Assembly: GCA_963930735.1 (NCBI GenBank)
Contig: OZ005740.1
Span: 243,987,192 to 244,051,191, forward strand
Source: Dioctria linearis
Lineage: Eukaryota; Arthropoda; Insecta; Diptera; Asilidae
Reading direction: 5' to 3'
Length of the DNA: 64,000 bases
The position numbers and the translations under genes are program-made. Shown piece after piece: positions 42,484-55,565 of this stretch. The notes beneath the pieces are model-generated. The model was not told the origin of the DNA, searched no databases, and saw nothing but the letters and a program-made list of their open reading frames with translations. Each line of letters begins with the position of its first letter. The first letter of the stretch is position 1.

Positions 42484-42541
42484 AAAATAAAACAAAATTG
42501 TTTTACTATTCACATAAAGTAAAACAATTTTGTTTTATTTT
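42484..42541. repeat. perfect 24-bp hairpin after the hAT stop
   Basis: Arms at 42484-42507 and 42518-42541 are exact complements with a 10-base loop. It is AT-rich, lies 80 bases after the hAT stop, and may be part of that element's subterminal region or act in RNA 3' end formation. Confidence 0.8.
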
Positions 42542-42559
42542 CCATATATGTATATATTG

Positions 42560-43318
42560 AAATTATATCAAAAAACATATTCTGCGGGATGTTTACGAAA
42601 ATATATAGAAAATGGGGGAAATTTTCGATTGCTTTGGGGTATCAGGATGAACAGTACCTGGTAACGCTGCTACACAGAACAAGAGTTCTCATCTCATACC
42701 TTAAAGATTTAATTTGATTAATCAAGAATTATTTGTTAAAGGTTTTGATTCGTGGACAAAATAATACTTGTAATGTGCTTTGAAAGTTCGCATTTTATTT
42801 TTTTAATTGTTTCGATCCCAAAAAGAAGAGCCCCATATCGCCAAGTGTGCGCACATTAAACAAATCTTAACAAAATTTTATTATGGTACATACTACCGTA
42901 TTTTACTTTTAGCCCTGCACGAAGATCAGAGAGAGAATAGGCATAAATGTAAAAATCTCTACTTTGACGTTCTTACTAGAAATTTACTTCTTTCATATGA
43001 ATTCTTACATTTTTCAGAACAACCTCTGAAACACCCTAGGGCTTTTTCTGAACTATACCGAACTCATTTCCTATAATTCAGCTTTTTAATACATTTAGGA
43101 ACTTGTAATATACGGAGGGCATCACTTATACCTTTCGTAAAAACATCCGCTCTGCCATTTTCAGCCCCTCGATGTGACTCTTTATATAAAAAAGGATCCG
43201 CTTCATGTTCTTCAGATTCCTCGGAACAATTTGGGAAGTAGCCCTTTGACATTTCCGCTTCCCTTTATCACTTTAAGATTGACTCCGTTCTTAGGTTTAA
43301 GTTGTCCGACAATGCCAT
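42560..43318. other. no gene recognised
   Basis: A minus-strand frame of 62 codons at 43064-43252 contains FTKGISDALR but matches nothing I can name. The rest is AT-rich. Confidence 0.4.
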
Positions 43319-43319
43319 T

Positions 43320-45690
43320 TAGCTATACTATCTTGTCCTAAAGGGCACAAATAAACATAAGCATATCATTCATTCCAGTCGTACACAATGAGTAGTAGGT
43401 GCGGTACTAAATACATAATTCTAGGGCGAAAAAAATATTATAAACTATGCGAATTCAAAAGAAAACAGAAAAAAGAATAAAAGATCAAACTATCAATATT
43501 ACAGAAACTTGAATGCGAGCAAGCAGGTTGCAGTTTGGATATACATATCGGAAGATTATTCCATAGGCGCGAGATCTGGAAAGGTAAGAACTTTCCATAA
43601 TCCTCTTATAGAAACGAAGAGTTATTATGTTCCTATTGCGTTCAGATGCTGCGAAGCGGTAGAGTTATCTGAGATACTCTCGTTTGCCTGACTTTAAAAG
43701 ATTAAAGAAGAATATCAATGACCTGCGCCGAAGATAAGAAGTCAGAGGATAACCCAGAAATCTCGTCCGAAAGCGGGAACCATGATCAAACCTTCGAAGA
43801 ACAAATACAAATCGAATGCAATCATTAAAGGCAACCTCCACTTTGCGGGCACACAAAGAATTAAGTTAGGGGTAAATCGTACTATAATATGTGAAGTATG
43901 GCATAAGTAGTGTCTTTACAAGCTTAAGACTAGTAGTTGTTTTTAAGATACTCGCATAGAGCCAAACTCTCCGTAGACCGAAGTAGACTTTTCTAATCAA
44001 TGAGTTAACATTGGCATAGCACTTCATGTGTATGCTTAAAGTAACACCAATATTTGTAACTTTACTTTGCATAACTAAGTTGATACCATCTAAGACGACC
44101 GGAGGAATGCTATTTCTATCAAAAGTGTTATTGTAAAAAGCAATATACTGCGACTTTGCTGGATTCAGTATCAACCGATTACTCTAAGCCCACAAGCCTA
44201 TTCTGTGGAATTATCGTTTATGCGTGCAAGGCAATCTTCAAACCTGCTCAAATAGATGTGTACGTCATCAGCATACATATCCATTTTGACGTCACGAACT
44301 ACTTTAGGTAGATCATTGATGAATTAGGCTAAAAAGCAATGGGCCCAGAATAGAGCCTTGTGGTACGCCGAATAATTGAGTGAGTGAGTTTGAAATATTA
44401 TTATTTAATCTTTAATGAGAGTAAGTGCTGAAGTACTGAATTTAAAAACAGCAAACAATTTATGCAGAAGGATTATGATCAACACTAATCAAATTCCTTT
44501 ACGAAAATTAAGCATTGCTAAGATTTTTTTGATCCAGGGCCAATCTAATGTCAGTAGATATCATTAATACCGCAGTTTCACAACTGTCAAAGCGTCTAAA
44601 CCCTGATTGGCAACTTGTAAGCAGCTCATTATCCTCAAGGTAGTCAAGCATCTGACGATATATATTAACTACCTTAGAAAAGAAGCATAAAATGCTCATA
44701 TATATATATATAGAGAGTCGGCAGAGGATTCGAGACAACTTTTCTTCGGTATTGGAAGTACTATCGCAGATTGCCAGTCTGAAGTATAATGGTTGATATT
44801 GTTGAGCACGAATTGATCACATGAAGAATATATTTACCATAAATGGAAGCAATAACTTTATAAATCGTAGAGACCAACCATCGGGTCCACTGGCCTCAGA
44901 TTTGATAGAGTTAAAGGAAATTGATAGTTCATTAAGATCAACATAACGAAAGGAGAATGCATGAGGAACTTCGAGCACTCCAGCTTGATTTTCCATTGAA
45001 CTTTGGTTCAGTGATGTAATATATGCATTAGGTTCATCGGGGTTGAATCCACAATCGACTTCATTTTTCCCATATACACCAGCCCGCCGTAGGTTGCGTC
45101 ATAATATGTTGGGTTCTAGATGACAGTTCAATTTAGAACTAAAATACTTTCGCTTAGGGCGAGGAATGGCTCTATTGCCTGCCGGTTGGTATAATACGTG
45201 GGCACCAGAGGTGTAAAATAGTTTGTTACGACGATATAAGGACTCACGTTCGCAATTAGCGACAGAACTCGAGATAAAAACCAAGGACAGCCATTAGCAT
45301 TTATATATTTATATCTGACGTAGACATATTTATCGTATAAGTGAGTGATTAACGATGATAATATTTCAACTTGCCAGTTAACAGAAGACGAATTACTGAT
45401 TGACTCCCAGGGAAAGCAAAGCACTTACATCAATATGATTAAAATCATGATATGAAAAAAGGTAGGAGGACGTACTGACTCAACAGACATATCATAAGAA
45501 AGATAAAGTAAGTCATAATCCAAGATACTATAAGGGCTCAATTGGTTCCGCGAAATCACTTTCCTTGCATTTGTTGTAAGAAACAAATCCAATAAGGACC
45601 AGCAATCTTGGTTTGGGGGTTGGATTCTCCTTAGGACAACGTTCGGGGGATATCCGTAGCCATACAAATATTTTCGGCTACTTGCTTAAA
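43320..45690 (-). mobile_element. jockey-like LINE, minus strand, 5'-truncated
   Basis: It reads from an endonuclease end (CWSLLDLFLTTNARKVISRN, SILDYDLLYLSYDMS) through a linker (INANGCPWFLSR) to reverse transcriptase (LTSCQSGFRRFDSCETAVLM; MYADDVHIYLSRFEDCLAR with YADD at about 44264-44275) and the C-terminal part (NPAKSQYIAFYNN, SLIRKVYFGLRRVWLYAS, LRRRSLIFFFNLLKSGK). The C-terminal protein and the 3' UTR word CTAGAATTATGTATTTA match the plus-strand copy at 4.0-4.9 kb, so it is the same family. Many stops and frameshifts; the first part of the element is absent. Confidence 0.85.
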
Positions 45691-46328
45691 ATTGGGTTGA
45701 AAACTGTGCTCTGAGACGTGGTTTTTTACAGGATTAACCGTTTCCGTCCTAAAGGCTCGGTTTGTTTTATTCTCTTTCTTGTTCCTGTTATAAAAAGTCT
45801 CCCAGAATAAAATAAATAAAATCGATTAGCAGGATGTTCATTTATTACTAAATCGATTTTGGTAGGTACTTATGAGAATAATCCAGTAAAGAGTAGAAAA
45901 TGATTCGGGTTAAAATATCCATAGAAAAATAGAAATATTTCCCATAATTACAGACTGGAAACCAGTATTTGAGACTTTCTGCGAAATACAAACTAATTGG
46001 AATTTTTCAATATATAGTATTAGTCATGGACAGTGAGGTACCAGAATATTTTGCTTAAGTCCGTAATAATAACAGGTCAAATGCCTTGATACCACCCTAA
46101 TTGAGATCTCCAAATTCATCAGAAGAATGTATTTTTAATTTAACTTGGCCAACTTGAGTCGGAAATTGTGTATATCAGTTCCGTTCGTTCTATTCCACCA
46201 CTACTTACATAAGTAAAACATTCAACAACAACCTCAAAGCCCACAGCAAATTTCTTTTTCTTCTTAAGATACCCAACATAAATTGAAAGAACCAATTACA
46301 TCGGTGCCTCTTTGCTAAGAACCCTGTC
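45691..46328. other. no gene recognised
   Basis: No coding homology. It ends at the start of the duplicated segment (46329). Confidence 0.4.
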
Positions 46329-47136
46329 TTAAAGAAAATCCCCGAAGGAAAGGTAGAAATTAAGAAGTAACTGATTTTTTTTCTCCGACGGAGGGAAATT
46401 GCCTGCGTGGAATGTAAACTGGCAACGGAGCTAGGGGAATGTTGAAATTGCAGGAAAAACAATAAAAATTTGCTTCGTCAACAAGAGACCAGAGCCTATA
46501 AACTCGCAAACTTACCTATAATAATAAACGGCTCAAAGTTAACTTTTCATTGATTTATGTACCGCAATTTTGTTATCAGCCAAGGAGAAAATTATTCTTT
46601 GGATACATTAAAGGTGATGATGAGGTACGATTCGACATTGCATTTTTGTGAAAGTAATACATAGAAACTAAAGTTAAGAGTCATATGGGTATTAGGAAAA
46701 GCAATGATCACAAAATATGTGAGTAAAGAGAGCAGAGAAAAGGTCGAAATTTGTGGTGAGAAATTACTTGATCAACCTGTTATTTAGAATGTAGTATTAT
46801 TTTAGTGCGTATTGTAAGCTGTACATTCGGACTTTTCAATAACTGTTCTATAGTGAATTTGTTCATTCGGCTACATACCGTATTTTCACGCAAGCGAAAT
46901 ATTCTCGAAATGGTAAAGTATTCAGCCATTGCTGTCGTTTGGAAAAGTTCAAGAGTAGTATCGTTTGCTGCCAAAGCGGAGCACTCTTGAAAAAAAAACG
47001 GAGTACAACGGCTATCTAAATTACAACCGATCACACTTATTAAATTCAAATTTTACAATTTTTATTAAAAGTTATAAACAAGCTATACTTGGAAATAACA
47101 GAACAACAACATATTAAAAAACTCAATTAAAAGCAA

Positions 47137-47735
47137 ACAGCTAAAAAAGTTAGAATTGCTCTAAGACCCATTCTTATGATACCATAAATGAATGCCCGTA
47201 TGTCATTTCGTATGGTGGGTGACCATCTGTGAAAGTTTGATTTTTGAAGGGATTTTTCGCATATATTTCTAGAACGCTTCGTTGGACAGAAAAAACTATT
47301 TAACTAATTTTATGGGATCTCGTATTCTGAAGAAGTTTTAGTACCTACAATAAAAATGTCTAGAACTGATCGTTTGCACAATATACGTAAAAAACCTAAA
47401 TTTTTATATGAAAACACCAAGAAGAGTTTATCCCATTTGTGAAACTTTATTTGCTAATACTATGAAAGCACTATGTACCAAATTTCAGCTCTCTATGTCA
47501 ACCAACGCGTTCTCAGCAGTGTCCAAATATATAGTGGAAAACGAAATTTTTGTATGGCAGCCCCACGTAGGAATTGCCCGATTTGTCTCTTTTTCGAACT
47601 TAATTTTACTTTTTTTTAAAGCTCGCTAAGTATACGCTTTCTCGAGTAACCGTACGTACAGCAGCCAGACACACAGACAGACGGATATGCAAAAATCAAA
47701 ATTAACTTTTAATATTATGCGTGGGTATCCAATCC
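47137..47735 (+). mobile_element. hairpin-ended repeat, diverged copy
   Basis: It begins ACAGCTAAAAAAGTTAGAAT, then CTTATGATACCATAAATGAA, and contains the internal words GTCCAAATATATAGTGGAAA and TATGCGTGGGTATCCA. The terminal hairpin at the right end is missing. More diverged than the copies at 8-13 kb. Confidence 0.65.
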
Positions 47736-48220
47736 AATAAATATTCTAGTGGTGAAATACGTACTTTTTCTTGGCTAAAGAAAATTTTAGTTACTCGAGT
47801 TCTTCTTTTTCGATGAGATCTTCAAGAAACCAGTAAAAGTTATTCCAATCATTGATATCCTTTTTTAACCGACTTTAAACAGTGGAGGTTGTCTGTTCGA
47901 CTACTTTTTTTATGGATGTTACCTATGTTTCCGGTATTTCTTAACCAATTAAATTTCAAAATTGTTCACGATCTGATGAAGACCTTCGGACATGGAGAAT
48001 AGAACCTCCTCAACGGATAACATCAAATAAATCTGGATTAATGTAGTTGAAGCATTGAAGATATAATGTAGATTAATGTTTATCACAGCGAACGTCTACA
48101 ATAAAAAATCTTGGTTGGCAGTACTATTTTTGTATGTTGCCTGGTACCGCTTATTATTACGGACATCTTGTTAACAATGTTTATTGCGCAATAAAAAGAA
48201 ATTCAATGTGGCACGTTTTC

Positions 48221-48970
48221 ATACCCGAGAATATGAAATCCCAGAGGGCACTGTAATAATGCTGATAGAATAAAATGGGTCGGACACCCACTTATAATAT
48301 TAGAAATTATTTTCATTTTTGCATTTCCCTCTGTCAGTCTGTCTGTCCTCAAGGAAACTGCGTTCTCGAGTTATTTTCCATGCATTCTCTTTAAAAAAAA
48401 ACAACAAGTGTAGATTTAAGTTCGAAATGGCAAATCGGGTGTTATATTTTCCACTGTTGTATACTTGAATGTTTGTGCATTTTGTATAAATGTTGGAGTT
48501 CAATGCGCAGACTAAATAATTACTTTCCTTTTGTTTGTTAACACAATTGACTTCATTAATTATTTATATAAAAAAGTTATTACACTTGCTAACTTCTGTA
48601 CTCCACTGTCAACATCGGGTAACTCCTTTGGGTTGCCATACAACGATTTTGTTTTTCACTATATATTTGGATATTGCACGAGAACGCGTCAGCTTAGAGA
48701 GCTGAAATTTCGTACATGGCGCTTTCACATAAATGGTAAATACAACTTCAAAAATAGACTAAATTGGGAAATCCCTTTCTTGGTGTTGGACGTTTTTTGT
48801 TGGAATTAGTTATAAAAATCATTTTTGCTGTCCGATGAACCTTTCTAGATGTAGTTGTGAAAATCCACTCTAACAAACAGACTTGGACTTGACTATAGGA
48901 AATTACATACCTACAGGCATAAATCTAGAGTATCATAAGAATTGGTCTAAGACTAATTCTAGCTTTTGTT
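48221..48970 (-). mobile_element. hairpin-ended repeat, diverged copy, inverted
   Basis: The left edge reads ATACCCGAGAATATGAAATC, a decayed terminal hairpin. The right edge has GAGTATCATAAGAATTGGTC and TAGCTTTTGTT, matching the ACAAGT-type end of the family in reverse. It carries an insertion of unrelated sequence at about 48440-48610. Confidence 0.6.
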
Positions 48971-50369
48971 ATTATTTTTATTATATTGTAAATAACGTTT
49001 ATTGCTTCAACCATTTGTTTACAACAGTTTAGTTTTAATAAGAATCCGATCGGCGATAAGCTGCTTTCCGCAGTTGCGGAGCATGTGAAGGGCACATAAA
49101 ACATACATTTTTCCAAATTTAGGATTTTTTCACCCAGGGCATTTTAATATTAAAAATCGAGTTCCAGTATTCTTGAAATATAAGTGACCTTGCATAAGAC
49201 GCAATTCTTCGTCTAACGCACCGATATCACTCCGATTAATAAGGTTTGGGAAAAGTGTGATATTAAAGTTAAGGTTAAACAATTTTGATCGATTCCTGGG
49301 TCATTCCATAGCAAATCGACCAAAAATCACGAAAAGTGGGACATGACTGTCACCAATTTTTTTGAAATTTTACATGGAGGGTTTGTGAAAACAAAAATAC
49401 AAATTAAGCATTTTCCTTCCAGCGTATTTCGCGAGATATGGCATTTTCAAAATTTCGCAAAAATGCTATCCTGGTCCCTCCAAGTATGTAAAATTTCAAC
49501 AAAATTGGTGATTATCATGTCACACCTCTTGCTTATTTGACATGGAATGACCCCTCCTGCAACTGCTTTTTTAGTACTGGATGCACAAAATTTACGATGT
49601 AAGAAATTCAGTGTATATTAGATATAACAGAAATCACGGCATTGCTTAATTATTTCATTTATCTCTTGTTCTTGAAGTAGATTTTATGAATTTATTTCTC
49701 CACTTTAGGACCTAAGGTCAACCTTCCATGAAAAATGTTCAACAGATTTGGATATGGGCGCAGTCTTAAGGCAAACTTTAAGAAACGGAAGAAGCGATTA
49801 AAACTAAAACTCTAAATCAAATTCTAGAATTTTACGTTCTTCGAGAGAGCGTTTACATTTACACAATTATGCCAACACAACAGTATGGCCAAAATGACGG
49901 AGCATGGTAAACACTAACTTACCTAATTCTTCCTGCGCATAAGAAAACGTTCAGTAAGCGATATTTTGTGTTGGTAGCTCCAATTCAGCCATAACGCGAA
50001 AGAGAAAACTATAAAACTTGTGCCATTCTTTCCTATAAGAAAATAACAATACTTTCAGTCTATTGTTATAAGTTAGTGATTTCAATGTAATCCCATTACC
50101 AAAAAATCCTTTCAACCTGTATTGTGTACCATGCATAGTTGATCAACTCAGTCCTTCCTCCTTGTTGGTTTGCTAACAAATACAGATGTTTGAAAAATTA
50201 AATGGACTACCTAATACCACTAACATATATAATATGGACTAATTAACTTTCTATTTCATGTGGGCTCAGTTGCTAATGTCAAAAAAAGTTCTTACGCCGA
50301 TGCCAACATTGAAAAAAATCATTGGCGGGAAGTTGAAAAAATGCGCACGCAGGTCGAAAAGCGATTATA

Positions 50370-50636
50370 ATAAAATCCTTCGAATTCGAGGGAGTTGCCC
50401 GATTTGTGTCATTTCGAACTAAATTTTGCTTTTTTTTTAAGTCCGCGTACAAAATTGCAGCTTTGTAAGTACCTACAGCGCGCTTTGGAATTATCGTGCA
50501 CACGGACGGACATGCAAAAATCAAAATAAATTTTAATATTATGCATGGGTGTCCATTTTGCCTTATAATTATTATTTCTGTCCGTTACAAATGGAATGAC
50601 AAACTTAGTATACCCTATAGATTTCATCTAGAGTAA
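50370..50636 (+). mobile_element. hairpin-ended repeat, 5'-truncated
   Basis: Only the right 270 bases are present, from GAGGGAGTTGCCCGATT to the terminal hairpin around CCCTATAGATTTCATCTAGA. Confidence 0.7.
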
Positions 50637-51116
50637 AATAAATATAGACAGAAGCCCTTTTAATAAAAAATTTCTTTTAAAAGAAAATCCATAAAATTAC
50701 TAGTTAAATTAAAGAACATTAAATCAACAGTTTTTATTATAGGCGTCTCACGGAAACTTAACATGTAGAGTACTATAGATCTCCAAGAACGTGAGGTGTT
50801 TTGACCATTTTGCCTGTGAATAATTTACAACGTACAACATCGATCAATCATGTTTTCCGATTCTGATACGGAACACTTTCTATAAGAAAAAGCGAGTACA
50901 TAAAGCTATATATATATATAGTATACAAACACACCTAAATCATTCGAAATATTTCGGAAAATATAAGTCGATATTGGATCGTTGTTACAATTCGATATAG
51001 CGTTCCTTATATATATATTTTTTTTTTGCATCAAAAACAATTCATGTTTGACTCCGGTATCGAACTATAACTTCGCTTAGCTGAATCAACTTCAAATCGA
51101 TCTCGAATCGTAATGT

Positions 51117-51720
51117 TTCCCAGCAAACGATTGTGGATGGAATAGAAATCGACCCGCTCAATCGAAGTTTAACTTCGATGTCGAGCCGAACATGAAGGAA
51201 ATGGACCGCTAATTCGAATTAAAATAACGACTCGATATCGATTCGTCCTTACGAGACTATTTCGAAGATTGATTTTTCGTGTATTGGTGCTATTATAAAG
51301 GTCATATGTATTCGAGATTTCTTCGTAAAACCTATTCGATCTCGATTAAACTATACTTTGTGAAAACTAATCGATATGCCATTGAAAATAAACAACCAAA
51401 CTGTGAGAAATATTTACCAAATGCAAATTCAAATTTCTTAGCACTCACTTCACTTTTTTTCGGCCGAATGCTTCAAAAGAATGCTGTTAACACGCTTGCA
51501 TTGTCATGCACAATCTGAAAAATTATGTACTGATAATTCTTTTGAAAGACTTTGTAATTTTTCGAGAAGATTCGTAAAAACAAAAAGTTCTCGGTTTATA
51601 CTGCAAGTTCTCTGAACCTGAAGGCCATATATGACGAGAATAATTCGCAAAACCTATTGAATTGCTGTTTTTCGAGAATTTCTTGTAAATCCGAAAACCC
51701 GAGAAAATGTTTGCTGGGAA
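51117..51720. mobile_element. 604 bp miniature element with TTCCCAGCAAAC ends
   Basis: TTCCCAGCAAAC at 51117-51128 and its exact complement GTTTGCTGGGAA at 51709-51720 form a 12-bp terminal inverted repeat. The left 200 bases are dense in TCGA/CGAAT words. Noncoding. A second copy of the left part is present at 63791 to the window end within the duplicate. No clear target duplication. Confidence 0.55.
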
Positions 51721-53385
51721 TTACTGGGTATATTTATGTTATGTAAATTACGTTCCGGAAATGCAAGTGTGTGTGAAAAACAACAGATTAAAAAACGTCT
51801 GATTTGCAAGGAGCACTCGTGCATACATTTTTATTTACATTTTTTTTTTTTGATTTACCTATTTATGTTTCATTCATCATAAATACATAGGCCAAGGGCG
51901 GATCCAGACATTTGCTCTCGGAGGGCGAAAAAATAAAAATAAATAAAATTAGAATTGAAAATAAGAAAGAAATCAATTGCTTATATTATAAGTCAAGTAA
52001 AATATTCTCTGCACTTATCTAAGCTCTCTGACTTTTAATAGTTCTCAAATAAGTTATTTTTTGAGTGTCAGAGCTTTTTTGACAGTCTTCAAACATAATT
52101 TAGCTATTATGATCGGGCACTGGAGTTAAAAGGTAGCTATAGGAAAAGTTGTGTAAAAGATGCAAATTGGAATGCATCCATTTGCATTGTATTTCATTAC
52201 TTTAAAAAAGTTCCGCTGTATCTTTTCTTCCTAATTAAATTTATTGCTTACGCATTTTGTTAAAGTATATTGCAGAAATTATTTCAAGAATATTTCGTGT
52301 AGATATTAGTTTATTTTGTCTCCAAACATATAAGCTCCAGCCTGCACAAATAGCTTAGGGCTCCACAGCACACATTTTGTACACGGCCATGGAATTTAAA
52401 TTTTCGCTATTTATGCAAATTTTAATAGAATTTTTCCCCCACTGAATACTCCATTATATTTGAAACATTTCTAATGAGAGAAACAATAATTAACCTTCTG
52501 CTAAAATATGGGGTAGTTAGGAAAACTATGGAATACATAGAAAAATAGTGATAGCGGTTGCTAATCATGTAATCTATAACAATGTCATTAAATTTTGAAA
52601 ATATCTTGTTATCAACTACTAACGAAGCAAATGACTTTTCGACAGATACAAGTATCAAAAATAGTTTTCGAGGGTGAAGAAAGCTTAGAAATATAAAATT
52701 GGGGAAATTTTTAATATCAAATTCAGTGTTTTGTTGCTAGCAATGGCAAATATTCAGCTTTCGGTGAATCGGGGGGACAAAATATTATAAAACTGCATAT
52801 ACTACTTCGAACGTATTTCTGACGAAAGACATATTTATTACTTACAAATGAAGGCCTCTCTAGAAGGCACAATAATAAAAGAATACATATATGGATGTGT
52901 ATAGATATTGTTACGTCTTATGAGATGTATTTATAATTTACATTAAATAATGAGCGGCATGATAAATAGCTACTTTTCACAATTCTGTGGTGCTGTATCG
53001 CCACTTGGAACAAAGTGGAAACGCAATTCGCCGATCATCAGTGCTTCAAAATATCAAAAACGGTTTGGCGAAGAAAAAAGGAGTGAAATAAAGTATTTCT
53101 TGGAATGCTTGGCCAGTTAATCATCATTTCCATAATTCCTTTATGGGAAATAAGAATGTTAAGAGGAAATATACCAAAGTCATAAACACACTCTCCATCC
53201 TAAAAGACTTCTAAAAGACCCATTTTGCTCCTTCATAACTCAACGTCCTCAGCTCCTTCCTGAAGTTTGAGCCAACAGCGGTGAACCCCTCTGTATAGCT
53301 TTCTCTTTCCATTTCAGCATGAAAATTTTATTGGCATCCGATATCGCCAGAGTCTCACTGTGTTTGTAGAGGCTAATCTCCGAAA
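51721..53385. other. no gene recognised
   Basis: AT-rich, without coding homology. GGGCGGATCCAGACATTT near 51896 looks like a transposon end of a type often seen in insects, but no partner was found. Confidence 0.4.
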
Positions 53386-54415
53386 CTGCCAACCAATTTC
53401 AATGATATTTTGTGAATGTGTTTGGTTGGTTCCAGGTTGACAAATAGGATAGTTTTGGACACTATAGATGGCGCTGTTGTCGATACATAAAAAAACTGCC
53501 TGACAACGCGTAGATGTGTAAAGTTGAAATTTTGCATACGACATTTTCATAAAAATTAAATATACAAGTTCAAAATGGCTTAAATTTGGCAACTCCTTCG
53601 TAGGGTTGCCATACAAAAATTTAGTTTTTAACTATGTATTTTGGCACTGCATGAAAACTTTGGTTTTTCACTATATATTTGAAAACTGCCTGAGAACAAG
53701 TTTATGTGGAGACCTCAATATATGTACACGGCGTTTTTAAAAAAAAAATTAAATTTAAATTCAACAATGGTTTAAATCGGGTTATTTCTTCGTAGGGTTG
53801 ACATACAAAAACTGCGTTTTTAACTATATATTTTGGCACTGCATGCGAACGTATCCATGGCCATACACAAATTCAGGTTTTGCTATATGTTTGGACACTG
53901 CCTCATGCGTCGACGTAGAGTGCTGAAATTTTGTACACGGGACTTTCTTAAAAAAAAAATTAAATTGAGTTCATAAATGGGACCAATCTGGCAACTCCTT
54001 CGTAGGGTCGCTATACAAAAAATTTGCTACGTGGTGTTTTTCAACTCAGATTTCATACACGGCGTTTTCAATAAAAATTGCAAATATAGTTCGAAAATGG
54101 GACCAATGGGGCAACTCTTTTGAAGGGTTGCCATACAAATTTTTTGTTGTTTTACTATATATTTGGGCACTGCATGAGAACGTGTCCACGTAGAGAGCTA
54201 CATATTCCCACACATATGAATATATGCACGCACACTCATATAGGCTTACACACACACAAATATACATAGAGTGAAACATAGAGTAAGAAATCATGCGATC
54301 GAGTAAAATAATAGCTTAGATATTATGAATCTCTAACCCAGTTCACCCTCACCTCCACCCATCTAGGTATCTATATTACCGCCGGGCAGCGGCGGGCTCC
54401 CCCTAGTATAATATA
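53386..54415 (+). repeat. ~150 bp degenerate tandem array, second locus
   Basis: About six units of the same kind as at 10.0-12.0 kb. The left edge (TTTTGTGAATGTGTTTGGTT) and right edge (CACCCATCTAGG ... CCCCTAGTATA) match those of the first array, indicating a mobile element with a tandem-repeat body. The unit order and number differ. CA/TA microsatellite sequence lies near its right end (about 54215-54270). Confidence 0.75.
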
Positions 54416-55365
54416 AATTCTTGATCCCGTGAGCATAGTAAAACTTGGTACCACATAAAATAGACAATATACACTTCGGGCCTTGTCTTACTGTTGTGTT
54501 CTTCACATAAAGCTAGATTGCACTTCATTCAAACACAATAATTTCCTGGGCTGGGCAAAAATGCAAAAATTAAAGGTAAAGTTTTGCTTTTCAATAATTT
54601 CTTTTTAAACCGACATATAAAGAAATTTCCCACGAGTGCTAATTAGGTAGGGTTCAGTGGCGTAACTAGCCTTTGCAGAACCAAATGCAACACAAATGGA
54701 AGCTCCCCTCCTTTACCTATGAAATCGAACGTAGAATGAAAAAAACTTGAACCCCCCCCCCCTCCCGCCCAATTCGACAATGAGAACGTAGACCGCCGAG
54801 CGTTGGACGAGAAGTTAGCTAGTCGGGAGTAGACACCTGCAAACTGGGTGGGTTTTATTATAAATGAATTAAAATCGAAATTGCACTTCTTTTTAATCTC
54901 AAGTCATAGTTTACACAGAATGCCAATATATGTAGAGCAGCACTCTTAAAAAGTCTTTTTCGAGATTTAGCACTAGCGAAGTCATTGATAAGTTTCGATT
55001 GCGGTAGGTGTTTGGTCCATAGAACTTCGAAGATAGTTTTTTATTATTTTGAGTTCCGCGGATGCAACGGTGATGGGAATCGTCAAAAAGAAGCAGCAAC
55101 GAGTAGACTTCGAAGAAACTTGAACTCATATAATTGAATTTTTTTCTCAATTTCCGACCGTAGTGTCCTTACCAGGACTGAAAAGAACATTTATTTTAAC
55201 TATTTCTAACCCAAAATCATTTAGAAAAAGTTATAGAAGGATTGACTGGAATGTAGAATTATGATTCTTATTACAGAATCTTCTCAAATTTCCTGTACTT
55301 TTTAAAACCTTGATTTGCATTCGAAATGATAAAAAGTACCTGTTCAGGCCACACCAATATCCCTC
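54416..55365. other. no gene recognised; C-rich run
   Basis: Contains CAGTGGCGTAACTAG at about 54656, a word resembling transposon ends, and a run of C near 54752-54765. No coding homology. Confidence 0.4.
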
Positions 55366-55565
55366 NNNNNNNNNNNNNNNNNNNNNNNNNNNNNNNNNNN
55401 NNNNNNNNNNNNNNNNNNNNNNNNNNNNNNNNNNNNNNNNNNNNNNNNNNNNNNNNNNNNNNNNNNNNNNNNNNNNNNNNNNNNNNNNNNNNNNNNNNNN
55501 NNNNNNNNNNNNNNNNNNNNNNNNNNNNNNNNNNNNNNNNNNNNNNNNNNNNNNNNNNNNNNNNN
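55366..55565. other. assembly gap, 200 N
   Basis: Exactly 200 N; size is nominal. Confidence 0.99.

Larger units (their letters stand above)
46329..51325 (+). repeat. ~5 kb segmental duplication, first copy
   Basis: This segment matches 59089-64000 in the same orientation, starting at TTAAAGAAAATCCCCGAAGG, with only scattered substitutions and small indels by eye. Relative to the second copy it has an extra ~204 bases at 46785-46988 and lacks pieces of about 39 and 62 bases near 48605 and 48785. It contains three hairpin-ended repeats and the start of a miniature element. The second copy reaches the window edge, so the duplication may be longer. Confidence 0.95.

Noticed and set aside
46205..46462. 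85-codon minus-strand frame across the left duplication junction
   Set aside because: The part inside the duplicate is shared with the fusion frame at 59 kb, and neither half is recognisable.
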